Made by a program: the position numbers and the translations under genes
Assembly (NCBI GenBank): GCA_964342305.1
Contig: CAYFGK010000031.1
Location: 1 to 53,636 of the forward strand
Origin: DT-110 sp964342305
GTDB lineage: Bacteria; Bacteroidota; Bacteroidia; Chitinophagales; Saprospiraceae
Direction: 5' to 3'
DNA: 53,636 nucleotides
In this document: piece after piece, positions 16,542 through 26,800 of the stretch
Layout: every line of letters starts with the position of its first letter
Position numbering within the stretch: the first letter of the stretch is position 1
Notes under the pieces: model-generated
Database searches by the model: none
Told to the model about the DNA's origin: nothing
The model's input: the letters and a program-made list of their open reading frames with translations, nothing else

Positions 16542-18293
16542 TCAGTTTGAATAGCCTTTATAGTGCACCCAGTCAAAATCAGCATGCTGCCCGGTAGGTT
16601 GACCGTTACTGGAAGCATACATGCCAAGATAGGCTCCGGTATAGCCGTTACTTAGCAGCAAGTGTGCACTGGTTTGGGCAAATTTGGTAAATGTATTTCC
16701 CCGATCCACTGAAAACAAATACTGATATTCTTCGTCCTTCGAAACCACTTTAAACTGGATGTTCCCCCGGTAGTCATTCAGTATTATTTTATGAATGGTC
16801 CTGACCGCTTCATCTCTTTCTTTTACGGCCAATTGCAAGGTTATGCCTTGTTCTTCGCGGATTAGGGTAAATCGGAGGTAATTATCATCCTTTTGGAAAA
16901 GGCTGATCCCCGCCTCTTCCAGTTCTTTTTGTGGTTGAAAATCCATGCTGGCGGCAAATTCAAAATCACTTTCCTTTTGGCGGAAGCCCATCAGGCTGCA
17001 TCTCTGCCTTTTATCGATCACTTCCGGACGGAGCATTAACCTTAAGCGACCTTCCTTCGGATTTATGGAGTAGGCATTTTCCCTGGGCACCCGACGAAAG
17101 TTCCATTCGAGGCCTAATGAGGAGGTACTAAAATCGTCGTAAAAGCCATCATTGGCGTATTGCGGGCGATCGGGGAAGGGTAGTGGGGTAAATCTTTCCA
17201 CTTTTCCCGTTTCCGGGGCCGCCACCGGCCAGAGGTAGTCAAGGGGTTCCCAAACGCCTTCGCTTACTTCTTCCCAACGTATGGTAGCTGGTTCCCAGGT
17301 TACGGGAATCAGGTGCGTTTCCCGGCCCATATTGGAGCGGCCCTCCTGTTCGTTCCGAATGCTTAGAGCGACCATATACCATCTGCCATCCTGTAGTTGG
17401 ACCAGGTCGGCATGACCGGTGCTGTTGAGCCAGTTCTTTTTTGACAAGTGGCGGGAAGTGAGAATGGGATTCCGGGGATTGGACTCGAAGGGGCCGGTGA
17501 TCGCTTCACTGGCGGCGATCATGACCGCATGGTTATAGGAGGTGCCTCCTTCCGCAACCATCAAATAATATTTTCCGTGTTCTTTGTACATGTGCGGGCC
17601 TTCCACACAGCAGCCTCCACAGGCGCCACGCCACACGGAGTGGCGCTCACCCTTCAATGCCCAATTGATGAGGTCCAGTTCCTGCACCCAGATTTCGCCA
17701 ATACCATTCTCATCAGGCATCCCAACCGCATGGGTGCCTACAAAGTACGTTTTGCCGTCATCATCAAAAAAAAGATCAGGGTCAATACCCGGAGCTCCGT
17801 CAATTACGTGTGGCTCTGACCAGGGCCCGGCCGGGTTTTTCGCGGTGATAATGAAATTGACCATTTCCGCCGGTTGGGTTGGGTCCGGGGGACTGTAGAC
17901 ATTGGTGGTAATGATGTAAAAAGTGCCTTCGTGATACCGAATGGTGGGTGCATGAATGCCACCGTCCTGCTGTACGTCAACGAGATTGACTGCCCCGCTG
18001 GCTTGTTCCTCACGATGGAGACCGTAGCCGATTAATTCCCAATTGACCAGATCTGTACTATGATGAATAGGTAAACCGGGAAAGTACTCAAAAGAGGAAT
18101 TTACCAGGTAATAATCATCGCCCGCCCGGCAAATGGAGGGATCGGGATAGGCGCCCGGAATAATGGGGTTTACGAAAGTCTGAGGTTGGGCGAAAAGCCC
18201 TGCCGGTAATAATATAAGCCAGAAAGTGAAACGGAGAAAAGCTAAGCCAGGACCACTATTTATCATTTGGAGTCGTATTGGTAGGTGCATCAA
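16542..18293 (-). CDS. Glycoside hydrolase family 43 (beta-xylosidase/arabinofuranosidase-like)
   Basis: This secreted five-bladed propeller enzyme probably acts on xylose- or arabinose-containing chains. Catalytic residues are visible as D51 in PGAYPDPS (base), a D in GIDPDLFFDDDGKT (171-173, pKa modulator) and E231 in CVEGPHMY (acid). Residues about 385-583 form a beta-sandwich domain of the kind that follows GH43 beta-xylosidases (FYDDFSTSSLGLEWNFRRVP). The N terminus carries a signal peptide ending LLPAGLFAQ. An internal Met10 is an alternative start. Together with GH13 and the beta-helix protein, it suggests a mixed or heteropolymeric substrate. Confidence 0.9.
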   Translation of the reverse strand: MMHLPIRLQMINSGPGLAFLRFTFWLILLPAGLFAQPQTFVNPIIPGAYPDPSICRAGDDYYLVNSSFEYFPGLPIHHSTDLVNWELIGYGLHREEQASGAVNLVDVQQDGGIHAPTIRYHEGTFYIITTNVYSPPDPTQPAEMVNFIITAKNPAGPWSEPHVIDGAPGIDPDLFFDDDGKTYFVGTHAVGMPDENGIGEIWVQELDLINWALKGERHSVWRGACGGCCVEGPHMYKEHGKYYLMVAEGGTSYNHAVMIAASEAITGPFESNPRNPILTSRHLSKKNWLNSTGHADLVQLQDGRWYMVALSIRNEQEGRSNMGRETHLIPVTWEPATIRWEEVSEGVWEPLDYLWPVAAPETGKVERFTPLPFPDRPQYANDGFYDDFSTSSLGLEWNFRRVPRENAYSINPKEGRLRLMLRPEVIDKRQRCSLMGFRQKESDFEFAASMDFQPQKELEEAGISLFQKDDNYLRFTLIREEQGITLQLAVKERDEAVRTIHKIILNDYRGNIQFKVVSKDEEYQYLFSVDRGNTFTKFAQTSAHLLLSNGYTGAYLGMYASSNGQPTGQHADFDWVHYKGYSN

Positions 18294-18365
18294 ATAGAAG
18301 AGCCGGCGAGCTGTTTCTCGCCCGGCCCTTCTGTAATAAAGTATGAAACTTAGCGGTTTCGCCTG

Positions 18366-20501
18366 TTAATTGACTAGTAATTTAGTGGTAGCAAAGCGTC
18401 CGTCTTTCCCCCTGAGGACGGCAAAGTAGACTCCTGCCTGAAGATCTTGTTTTTCTAGGATCAACTGGGTCCCTGAAATATGGCTCATCCGACGCATGAC
18501 TCTACCCGAGATATCGTGAATAGTCAGGTCAAATTCCTCGTTAGTTGGATTATCGAACTCAATGCGGACCTGGTTACTGAAAGGATTCGGATAAACCTTG
18601 AGGCTATTTTCCAGTTTTTGATCAACTGTATTAACCACCATCAGGTCACAAACGGGAGCTTCATCGATATGGAAAATGAGATCAGAACAGGGCTCATTGC
18701 CCCCGAAACCACCGTTCCGGTCGTCCCTGGCCGTTACATCCCAGGCACCACCGGGATTCATAATGCCGTTGTTCATGACAATATTAATAGTAGAAATACT
18801 ATCCATCGGCGTACCGTAATAGGTAGCCGGGTCAATGACCACACTAAATACGCCATTGCCATCATTCACGGCTTGTGTAGCCCCTTCATCATCCCAGGAA
18901 ACGGTCGACGACCAGTTGTTAACACCAGAATGGAAACCAAGTGCAGAAGCACCCGCCAGAATATTTGCCGTATCCGCTTCCGGGCAATTCAGACTGTTGT
19001 CAAAAGCCACTTTGATCAGACCACTATTACGGTCTACACAGGAACCCGCTGCTTCGCTGAACAGGGCCTTGCTGGTATTGAACTCAGGAGCATCACTCAA
19101 ATCACAGGTAGGGGCTTCTGAAAAGTCCAGGATCAGATCGGAACAAGGTTGAATGTTGCCAAACGATTCAGCGTCCCGATCATCTCTACCGGTAACATCC
19201 CAGGCTGCACCGGGGTTAGCGACACCATTATTGAGGATCAATCGGATGTTCTCCACACTGTCGAATGCCACTCCGTAGTATGCTTCAATATCGATCATGG
19301 TGTAGAAAATATCCGCTCCGTTATTCATCGCCTGTACCGCGCTTTCATCATCCCAGCTTACCGTTTGGGCCCATTCGTTGATACCGGAATGAAATCCAAG
19401 TAAAGGTTGTCCGGCAAGCACTCCCGCCGTATCTGCCTCGGGGCAGTTCAAACTATTATCAAAGGCAATCCTTGCGCGGCCAGTGTTTGGATCTACACAG
19501 GTCTGGACCGTATCGGTAGCGGATAATAAAGCGGTGCTGGTAATGATTTCGGGTTCGACCGGACAAGCAGGTGCTTCAGAAATCAGGAATACCAGGTCGG
19601 AGCACGGTTCCGTGCCTCCGAAGCCACCATCCCTTTCGTCCCTGCCGGTTATTAACCAGGGATCATCCGGGGTTTCAATACCATTATTCATGACCATTTT
19701 AATGTTGCGAAGACTATCCAGTGGGATACCATAGTATTCCTGAACATTGACGGTAACACTAAAAATATTGTTGCCATTGTTTGTGGCATTCATTGCTCCT
19801 TCATCGTCCCAGGCCACGACCTGAGCCCAGTCGTTAGCACCAGACTGGAAGCCCAGGGCAGATACACCAGCCAGAACATTTGCGGTATCTGCCTCGGGGC
19901 AATTAAGACTTTGATCAAAGTCGATGGTAACGGTTCCGTTGATGGTGTCTACACATGAATTAGCAGCGGTGGTGGCTCCCAGGAGCGAGGCACTGGACTC
20001 TTGCTCCAATTCGGAACAAGAAAGCATATTGGCAATAACTAATTGAAAGTCATTACAAGGCTCATCACCTCCAAAGCCGCCACCTCCTTTATCGTCCCGA
20101 CAGGCAGCATCCCACGGATCATTAGAATTGGCAGATCGAAGTATAAAATTAATGTTGTCAATATCTGCTAAAGCACTCCCATAATAGTCAAGGGTATTCA
20201 GGGTAAGGGAGTAAATGCCATTACCTAAATGCTGAACAGTTGTGGCTTCGGCAGCATCAAACGCGACGATGGTAGACCAGTCATTGATACCGGAGTGAAA
20301 ACCAAGCTCTTCAGCACCGGCCAATGCCATTTGGGGGTCAGCCTCCGGACAGTTTTTGCTATAATCAAAGACTATGGTGACCAGGTTGGAGTCTGGTTCC
20401 AGGCAGGTTCCGATTAAAGCGCCCGGGATAAGTTCCTCTTCCTGCGCGTAGGTAAACGTTAGCAGGAGTGAAAAAAGGAAAAGCAGGTAATACTTTTTCA
20501 T
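18366..20501 (-). CDS. Secreted protein with four tandem ~130-residue Cys-containing modules and T9SS sorting domain
   Basis: I do not recognise a named family. After a signal peptide (1-20) come four copies of one module, at about 33-162, 183-313, 335-465 and 490-620. Each has the pattern CVD, FDNSLNCPEADTAN, LAGASALGFHSG, NDWAQ, WDDEG, YYG, NNG, WDVTGRDDRDGGFGG and EPCSDL. Four cysteines recur per module (for example C183, C201, C300, C313), suggesting disulfides. The C-terminal VYPNPFSNQVRIEF to LQAGVYFAVL is a T9SS sorting domain, so the protein is displayed on the cell surface. Its place after SusCD and the Trp-rich beta pattern suggest a polysaccharide-binding protein, analogous to SusE/F. 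That is inference. Confidence 0.75.
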   Translation of the reverse strand: MKKYYLLFLFSLLLTFTYAQEEELIPGALIGTCLEPDSNLVTIVFDYSKNCPEADPQMALAGAEELGFHSGINDWSTIVAFDAAEATTVQHLGNGIYSLTLNTLDYYGSALADIDNINFILRSANSNDPWDAACRDDKGGGGFGGDEPCNDFQLVIANMLSCSELEQESSASLLGATTAANSCVDTINGTVTIDFDQSLNCPEADTANVLAGVSALGFQSGANDWAQVVAWDDEGAMNATNNGNNIFSVTVNVQEYYGIPLDSLRNIKMVMNNGIETPDDPWLITGRDERDGGFGGTEPCSDLVFLISEAPACPVEPEIITSTALLSATDTVQTCVDPNTGRARIAFDNSLNCPEADTAGVLAGQPLLGFHSGINEWAQTVSWDDESAVQAMNNGADIFYTMIDIEAYYGVAFDSVENIRLILNNGVANPGAAWDVTGRDDRDAESFGNIQPCSDLILDFSEAPTCDLSDAPEFNTSKALFSEAAGSCVDRNSGLIKVAFDNSLNCPEADTANILAGASALGFHSGVNNWSSTVSWDDEGATQAVNDGNGVFSVVIDPATYYGTPMDSISTINIVMNNGIMNPGGAWDVTARDDRNGGFGGNEPCSDLIFHIDEAPVCDLMVVNTVDQKLENSLKVYPNPFSNQVRIEFDNPTNEEFDLTIHDISGRVMRRMSHISGTQLILEKQDLQAGVYFAVLRGKDGRFATTKLLVN

Positions 20502-20525
20502 ACCTAATGTTTTTTGTGAAAATTT

Positions 20526-22415
20526 TTAGTTCGAAATTATTGTTCGATACGCACGGTGCTTCGCAGTCTGCAGGCGTAGAATATAGGTTCCTGGGTGAGG
20601 CGATCGCCAGACCAGTTGTTGATGTTGGTTGGGAAATGCTTTACCTCTTTCACGGAATACCGTACGACCCATAGAGTCGAATATGGTCAGCTCCGACCAC
20701 CCGGATGCGGGCACCCGATAATCGATCCGGATTTGTTGTGAAAAAGGGTTGGGAAAACAGGCCAGATCAACTCCCTCGGATGTAATTGACGTATTTACAG
20801 ACGTAGCCAATCCTTCCTCCTGTATGGTCAGCAATTGATTGACGGGTAACGAATGATGCACTTGCTTTTTTCCGCCCGGCCAAACGACGATCAGGCTATC
20901 AATTAAGGTAGCTGAACCCAGACCAAAATGAATGATCCTGCTGTGTTGGGAGGCGTGGGTGCCGTACCCTCCATTAACTTCCTGCATATATTTTTTACCG
21001 CCGGCCTCGAGGTATAGCATACTACCAATACCATACCGGTTGTAGCTCTCACTTTCCAATGCGATGGAAATCCAGTTATTCGTATCCTGAAGGTCGTTTC
21101 GGAATAATTGTACTTTTTGCAGGGTATCCGGAGTAGCCTGGCGATTTACGGGAACTACCAAGAAATCAATATCTCCGTCTCCGTCAATATCTGCACTCGC
21201 CAGGCCGCGTCCTCGCTGGTAACTTTGCAGGGACTCCGGTAAGGTAACTTGATGGAAATATCCATTTCCATCATTTTCATATAAGTGATTAGTGTTTTTT
21301 TCTCCGTTTAGAATAAAGGGAGCAGCGGAAACATGACCATTTACGATGTATAAATCCAGATCCGCATCGTTATCAAAATCGGCAAAAACAGTACCCCAAC
21401 CAACGGCAAAAAGACTGTCTTTTTCGTAGGTGTCTTCTACCCCTGCCTCCGTGGAAAGATCAATGAAGGAAGCGTTTCCCTGATTTTGCAATAATACATT
21501 TCGACCCAGATTAGTTAAATAATAATCTAAATCCAGATCGTTATCGTAATCACCGATGGCGATGCCCATACCGTAGATCTCAATATCCGTACCCGTGATT
21601 TTGCTGACGTTTGACAGCACGGTATCGGGATATTGGTTTTGCAATAGGGCATTGGGGGTCACCCAGCTACCGAAATCATTGCTGAGCATAATATCCGGAT
21701 CGTGATCCCCATCGAAATCGGTTATAGCAGTTGCCAGGGCACAACCGGTATCGTCCGCATTATATTGGCTGGTTTTTTCCGTGAACGTCCAGTCACCATT
21801 ATTGATGAAAAGCTTATTGGAGTGACAGGTATGCTGAAAGCCAAGGACGGTGTCCCGCGTAGCGTTGTAGATCAGAGCCGGGCGATCAATGTAATTGGCG
21901 GCATAAATATCCAGATAACCGTCCATATTGATATCCCCTAAGGCCGCCGAGACATTATACGCCTCGTAAGCACCTAATCCGGATGACAGGGTGACATTGG
22001 AAAAGGTCTTATCGCCATTGTTTCTCAAAAGTACGTTCGGGAACCCAATGTGTGTGAGTAAAAGGACATCTTCAAATCCATCATTATCCAGATCACCCGT
22101 TATAACCCCCGTAGTAATATAGTTTTTGGTGATCGGCACCCCGGCGTCCCAGCTTATGTCCGTAAAATGACCGGTACCATCATTCTCGTACAGCTTATCC
22201 CACTGCATGCCTCCGGAAATCCAAAGGTCTTGATCGCCATCGTTATCCATATCGAAGAAAGCTGCTCCACCGCCCATTTCATTTACGCTGAGGTAGTGAT
22301 GGTCAATGCCTGCTTCCCTCGTTATTTCAGAGAATTGCATTTGGCCAAAACCACCAACGGGACCAATGATTAATAACAGCAACCCCACCAGACAGATGTT
22401 TTTACCAGATGTCAT
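20526..22415 (-). CDS. Secreted FG-GAP/VCBS-repeat protein with ASPIC/UnbV domain and T9SS sorting domain
   Basis: The 629-residue protein begins with a signal peptide (about 1-25, ending GGFGQ). It then has a series of propeller repeats with Asp-rich calcium loops (FFDMDNDGDQDLWISGG, TGDLDNDGFEDVLLLTH, IGDYDNDLDLDYYLTN, ASADIDGDGDIDFLVV). An ASPIC/UnbV domain follows (IGSMLYLEAGGKKYMQEV, SRIIHFGLGSATLIDSLIV). The end (FPNPFSQQIRIDYRV, HPGTYILRLQ) is a T9SS sorting domain. Such proteins are surface adhesins or carbohydrate-binding companions. It overlaps the end of susD by 14 bases, so the two are co-translated. Confidence 0.88.
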   Translation of the reverse strand: MTSGKNICLVGLLLLIIGPVGGFGQMQFSEITREAGIDHHYLSVNEMGGGAAFFDMDNDGDQDLWISGGMQWDKLYENDGTGHFTDISWDAGVPITKNYITTGVITGDLDNDGFEDVLLLTHIGFPNVLLRNNGDKTFSNVTLSSGLGAYEAYNVSAALGDINMDGYLDIYAANYIDRPALIYNATRDTVLGFQHTCHSNKLFINNGDWTFTEKTSQYNADDTGCALATAITDFDGDHDPDIMLSNDFGSWVTPNALLQNQYPDTVLSNVSKITGTDIEIYGMGIAIGDYDNDLDLDYYLTNLGRNVLLQNQGNASFIDLSTEAGVEDTYEKDSLFAVGWGTVFADFDNDADLDLYIVNGHVSAAPFILNGEKNTNHLYENDGNGYFHQVTLPESLQSYQRGRGLASADIDGDGDIDFLVVPVNRQATPDTLQKVQLFRNDLQDTNNWISIALESESYNRYGIGSMLYLEAGGKKYMQEVNGGYGTHASQHSRIIHFGLGSATLIDSLIVVWPGGKKQVHHSLPVNQLLTIQEEGLATSVNTSITSEGVDLACFPNPFSQQIRIDYRVPASGWSELTIFDSMGRTVFRERGKAFPNQHQQLVWRSPHPGTYILRLQTAKHRAYRTIISN

Positions 22416-23793
22416 TTTGGATCAGATTAGGGTTAATTTGAACCTCTCGTTCAGGAATGAATAATACCAGCTTATAGGATGCTTCTTCCCACGGAATCCC
22501 GTCAATTGGTTGCTCCAGACGTTTTAAATTGTGAAAATGATCACCTTCCATGGATAACTCCAGGCTACGCTCCCGGAATAGTTTATCTAATAAGTCTTCC
22601 AGGCTGTCGTAAGAGGTAGGCGAAAGACCTGCTCTTTGTCTCAGCGTGTTTAGGTCGGCAAGGGCTACATCCAGGTTGCCCCGCATAGCATTTGACTCCG
22701 CCCGGATGAGGTACATTTCCGGCAATCGGATGTAAGGAATGTTCATATCGCGGTCATTGTATTTATGACAGGCCCGAGCTACCTGGAAGTCTTCGTGTAA
22801 TTGTTGCAAGCGCAAATCTTGCGGCTCTTGTGCTATGATCTCCCAAAAGGAGTCCGAAATGGAGAGCTCGACGGCACTACTGGAAAGGCTGAAAATTTCA
22901 AAAAGACGGATATTGGCACGATCCCTTGGATTGCCCATGAATGTAAAGATGTTCTCCGTCGAAATACCGGCACTAAAAGGAGGCGTTACATCACCTGCTA
23001 AAAGGGCCAGATTTCGTCCTTCCACCCGGCCATTACTAATAACATCATCGGCATAGACCGCAGCCTGTTGGTAGTTTTTGTACTCAAAATGAACTCGGGC
23101 CAACAGTGCTTTTACGGCCCAGATGGTAGCCCGGCCGCTATTGCTTTCAACATTTTTCATCAATTCCTCCGCCTCTTCGAGGTCAGCAATGACCCTGCTT
23201 TTCGTTTCTTCAATGGACGCACGGACGGGCTGATCACCGGGTTGAAATGGCTCCGTCAGCACGGGGACAGATAGTCCGTTTTTGGGCTGACCGAAAAAAC
23301 GATTCAGTACGAAGTAATTCAAGCCCCGGATAAAATATGCTTCGCCAAGAAGTCTGTCCTTGCTAATGCTAACCTGTTGGTTCGGTTCGGGAATACTAGG
23401 CAGGGAGACGATCACCTGGTTGGAAAGATCAATCGCCTGATAAGAAAGCCCCCACATGAAGTTGCCGATGTTAAACAGGTCGGTCCAGTCCTGGTGTCTT
23501 AGAGCTGTTTGATAATTACCGTTGCTTAGCGAATTGACTTCAAAAACATTTCCTGCCAGGCATTCCGCAAATACATATTGCCGTTCCACCCACTCCTGGT
23601 GGAGGGTGCTGTAGGCACCGTTTATGCCAGCTTCCACTCCTTCAATATTGTCAAACGCTTTGGCACTGGATAAACTGGTTTCGGGCTCGAGGGCCAGAAA
23701 ATCCTCACAGGAACATAACCCCATCACTACCATGATCAAAAGGAAAGGAGTTATACCCAAACCGGCAATATGTTTATGCTGACTATGTTTCAT
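22402..23793 (-). CDS. SusD/RagB family outer-membrane nutrient-binding lipoprotein
   Basis: SusD-like lipoproteins form the lid of the SusC channel and capture oligosaccharides at the cell surface. Typical features are the lipoprotein start (MVVMGLCSC) followed by EDFLALEPETSLSS, the TPR-like helical core (YFIRGLNYFVLNRFFGQP, WAVKALLARVHFEYKNYQQA) and the end IRLPEMYLIRAESNAMRG then LFRERSLELSMEGDHFHNL. I start it at the ATG at 23793, which gives a normal-length signal peptide. An ATG at 23814 would add seven residues. It follows susC after about 43 bases. Confidence 0.93.
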   Translation of the reverse strand: MKHSQHKHIAGLGITPFLLIMVVMGLCSCEDFLALEPETSLSSAKAFDNIEGVEAGINGAYSTLHQEWVERQYVFAECLAGNVFEVNSLSNGNYQTALRHQDWTDLFNIGNFMWGLSYQAIDLSNQVIVSLPSIPEPNQQVSISKDRLLGEAYFIRGLNYFVLNRFFGQPKNGLSVPVLTEPFQPGDQPVRASIEETKSRVIADLEEAEELMKNVESNSGRATIWAVKALLARVHFEYKNYQQAAVYADDVISNGRVEGRNLALLAGDVTPPFSAGISTENIFTFMGNPRDRANIRLFEIFSLSSSAVELSISDSFWEIIAQEPQDLRLQQLHEDFQVARACHKYNDRDMNIPYIRLPEMYLIRAESNAMRGNLDVALADLNTLRQRAGLSPTSYDSLEDLLDKLFRERSLELSMEGDHFHNLKRLEQPIDGIPWEEASYKLVLFIPEREVQINPNLIQNDIW

Positions 23794-23836
23794 GTTAATA
23801 AGCTTTGTATCCATTAATTTTTCGGCCCGTTGCTTA

Positions 23837-26800
23837 CTAGAAAGTTATATTCAAGCCGAAGGTGACTCCCATTGCCTGGGGGGCCGGTAACCAGGAACTA
23901 CCCTGTCCTGTATTTCCTGCCCCGTCCCGGTTGTATTCAGGGTCCCAACCGGGGTAATCGGTGAAGGTTAGCAGGTTATTACCCTGAGTGTATATCCGCA
24001 TACTTCCGAGGCCGTACTTTTTTAATACGGAGCTAGGTAGAGTATATCCAAGGGTGATATTTTTAAGACGGATAAAATCTGCATCATAAATGTATCTGCT
24101 GGAACCCGGACGCTCGGGGGCCCAGGTAAGCCTTTGTACATCGGTATTATCGCCCGCAGCTTGCCAGCGATTGAGGACACTGGACCACATATTCCAGCCG
24201 TATCCGAAGCCATTGAACTGATACCTCTGCTCTTCATTCGCCAGGTCGTGACCCATGGCAAAAGTGAATAACACGTTCAAGTCGATATTTTTCCAGGTAA
24301 ATGTATTGGTTATACCTCCTATCCATTTAGGATTAGGGTTACCCAAAAAGACCTGGTCGTCCGGACTAATGAAATTGGTTAGTTCACCAAACTGATTGAT
24401 GAATAGCTCATCACCACCCCTGACCTGGATCTCTTCCTGTTCCATGTTCTGTGGGTTGGTGACCGTAAGGACACGGTCATTAGCGGCGATGCCCGCCCAG
24501 GGAAAGGTATACCGTGCACCGACGGGATGACCTACTGAGACTGCGCCACCACCCAAACCGCGGGGAGGGAAGAACGCTCGTCCTCCCAGCGAAGTAATCT
24601 CATTTATGTTGTACCCTAATGTGGCAGTGGTAGTCCAACGAAATTCTCCGATGGTATTTCGGCTGGTAAGCGAAAAGTCAATTCCTTTATTTTCCAGCGA
24701 TCCGATATTATTGGTCACCTCGTTTACCCCGGAAAGCGAGGAAACATCAATAACGTTTAACAGATTGGTGGTCTCCTTGAAATAAAAATCTATACCTCCT
24801 TCAATACGGCTGTTCCAAAGTCCAAAATCTAGTCCGATGTCAAATTGTTGGGTGGATTCCCAACCGAGGCGGGGATTGTCGATCTCCTCCACCACGATAC
24901 CGGGCATATCAACATAATTGCTGCTTCTGAAAGAGCCGAAGTATTCAAAATTACCGATCTCCGCATTTCCGGTCACGCCGTAGCTCATTCGTAGTTTTAG
25001 AAACGTAAGTGTTTCATTCCCCGATAAAAAGGGTTCCTCGGAAATGATCCACCCCAGAGATACGGCCGGGAAGGTACCCCAGCGACTGCTCTGACCAAAG
25101 CGCGAAGAACCATCCCGCCTGATGCTTAAACCCAATAAATATTTATCGGCAAAACGGTAGTTAATCCGGCCTAGAAATGATAAAAAGCTAAACTGAGTGG
25201 CATTGACCGTAGCCGTTTGAACCGCTGCATTTTCGGGGTTTTTCAGGGCGGGATTCGGGAAGGTTTCTCCGTCAATTACATTTGAGAAATAGTCGTTACG
25301 CGTCGCATTCATACCAGCCAATACATCCACGGCGTGCCGACCGAAGGTGTTAGAGTAAGAAAGCGTATTGTTGGTATTCCAGTTCCTGCTTTCCGATAGA
25401 ACGGAAGTGGCGATAGCTGCCGGTTCGACAATTGCTGACCGGTAGTAAAACTCCTTGTTGTAAATATTATTGATTCCGAATTCAGACCGAAGGGTCAAGT
25501 GTTCCAGAATGTTCAGGTTGGCGTATACGTTACCCAGAATGGACGTTCCTTTCTGGTTCATTTCTGTATTATCCAGTTCGGCAACTACATTATTACCGGT
25601 TTGGGCATTGAAATAAGTGCCGTCCTCATTGTACACCGGCCAGAAGGGTAGGGCAGTGCTCTGTGCAGTGCCCAGTCCGCCTGCCCAGGCAATTGGGATA
25701 ATATCATTATCGGTCAGGGTGAAAGATGATCGTGCGCCGATGGATAAAAAGTCAGTAGGGTGATGATCAATATTTACACGAGCACTATACCGCTGAAAGT
25801 TGTTCCCTACATAAATGCCCGTTTCATCCCGGTAGGATCCGCCAAGGTAAAATTGTGTCTTTTGGTCTCCACCCGAAGCCGATAGATTGAGCGACTGAAA
25901 ACTGCCGTTCCTCAATGCTTTATCGATCCAGTCCGTTGAGGTTTGTTCGGCTCTTTCCCGACTAAGCCCGGGGGGAAGGACCGCCTCCCAAAATTTTTGA
26001 TAATCGTTGCTGATATCATACCGGCTGTCATTGGACGGGTCTCCATCAGCCAGCGCATCATTATAAGAATTTGTCCAGGCTTCTTTGGCTAATTCTAAAT
26101 AGGTGGGGCCATCCAGCAAGTCGATCCGGTTGGTTTCCGTTGAGAGGCCAGACTGAACGCCTAAATTGAATTTGGTTTTACCCTGCTGCCCTTTTTTGGT
26201 GGTTATCAAAACTACGCCGTTGGAGCCCCTTGAACCGTAAATAGCAGCAGCGGAAGCGTCTTTGAGTACTTCGATAGACTCGATGTCGGCCGGGTTGAGC
26301 TGGACGAGGGCATTTGATTCATTCGCGGTTGCCAGCCGCCAGTTGCTGGCATTGTTTTTTGAAAAATTACCGGAAACTACGGGAACACCATCTACCACGT
26401 AAAGGGGTTCGCTACTAGCTTGTATGGAGGATGTTCCTCTTACCCGAATGGTTACCGGGGAGCCGGCCATTGCATTGGAGGTGATGACCTGAACACCGGC
26501 TACACGGCCCTGTAATGCACCGTCAACAGAAGTTTGTACCGCATTCTCAATTTCTTCCCCTCTCAGTTTTGAGATAGCACCAGTGGTGAATTTTCTTTTT
26601 TGGGTACCAAACCCGACAACCAGTACCTCATCCAGTTGAGATGCATAAGCCGACAAGGCGATCTCGAAGTACGTCTGGTTCCCGATAGCAACCTCCTTGA
26701 CCGTGTACCCGACGTAAGAGATAATAAGTGTTTCACTACTTTCAGGCACAGATATGGAAAAGGTACCGTCAACATCGGTTATCGCTCCTATCTGGGTTCC

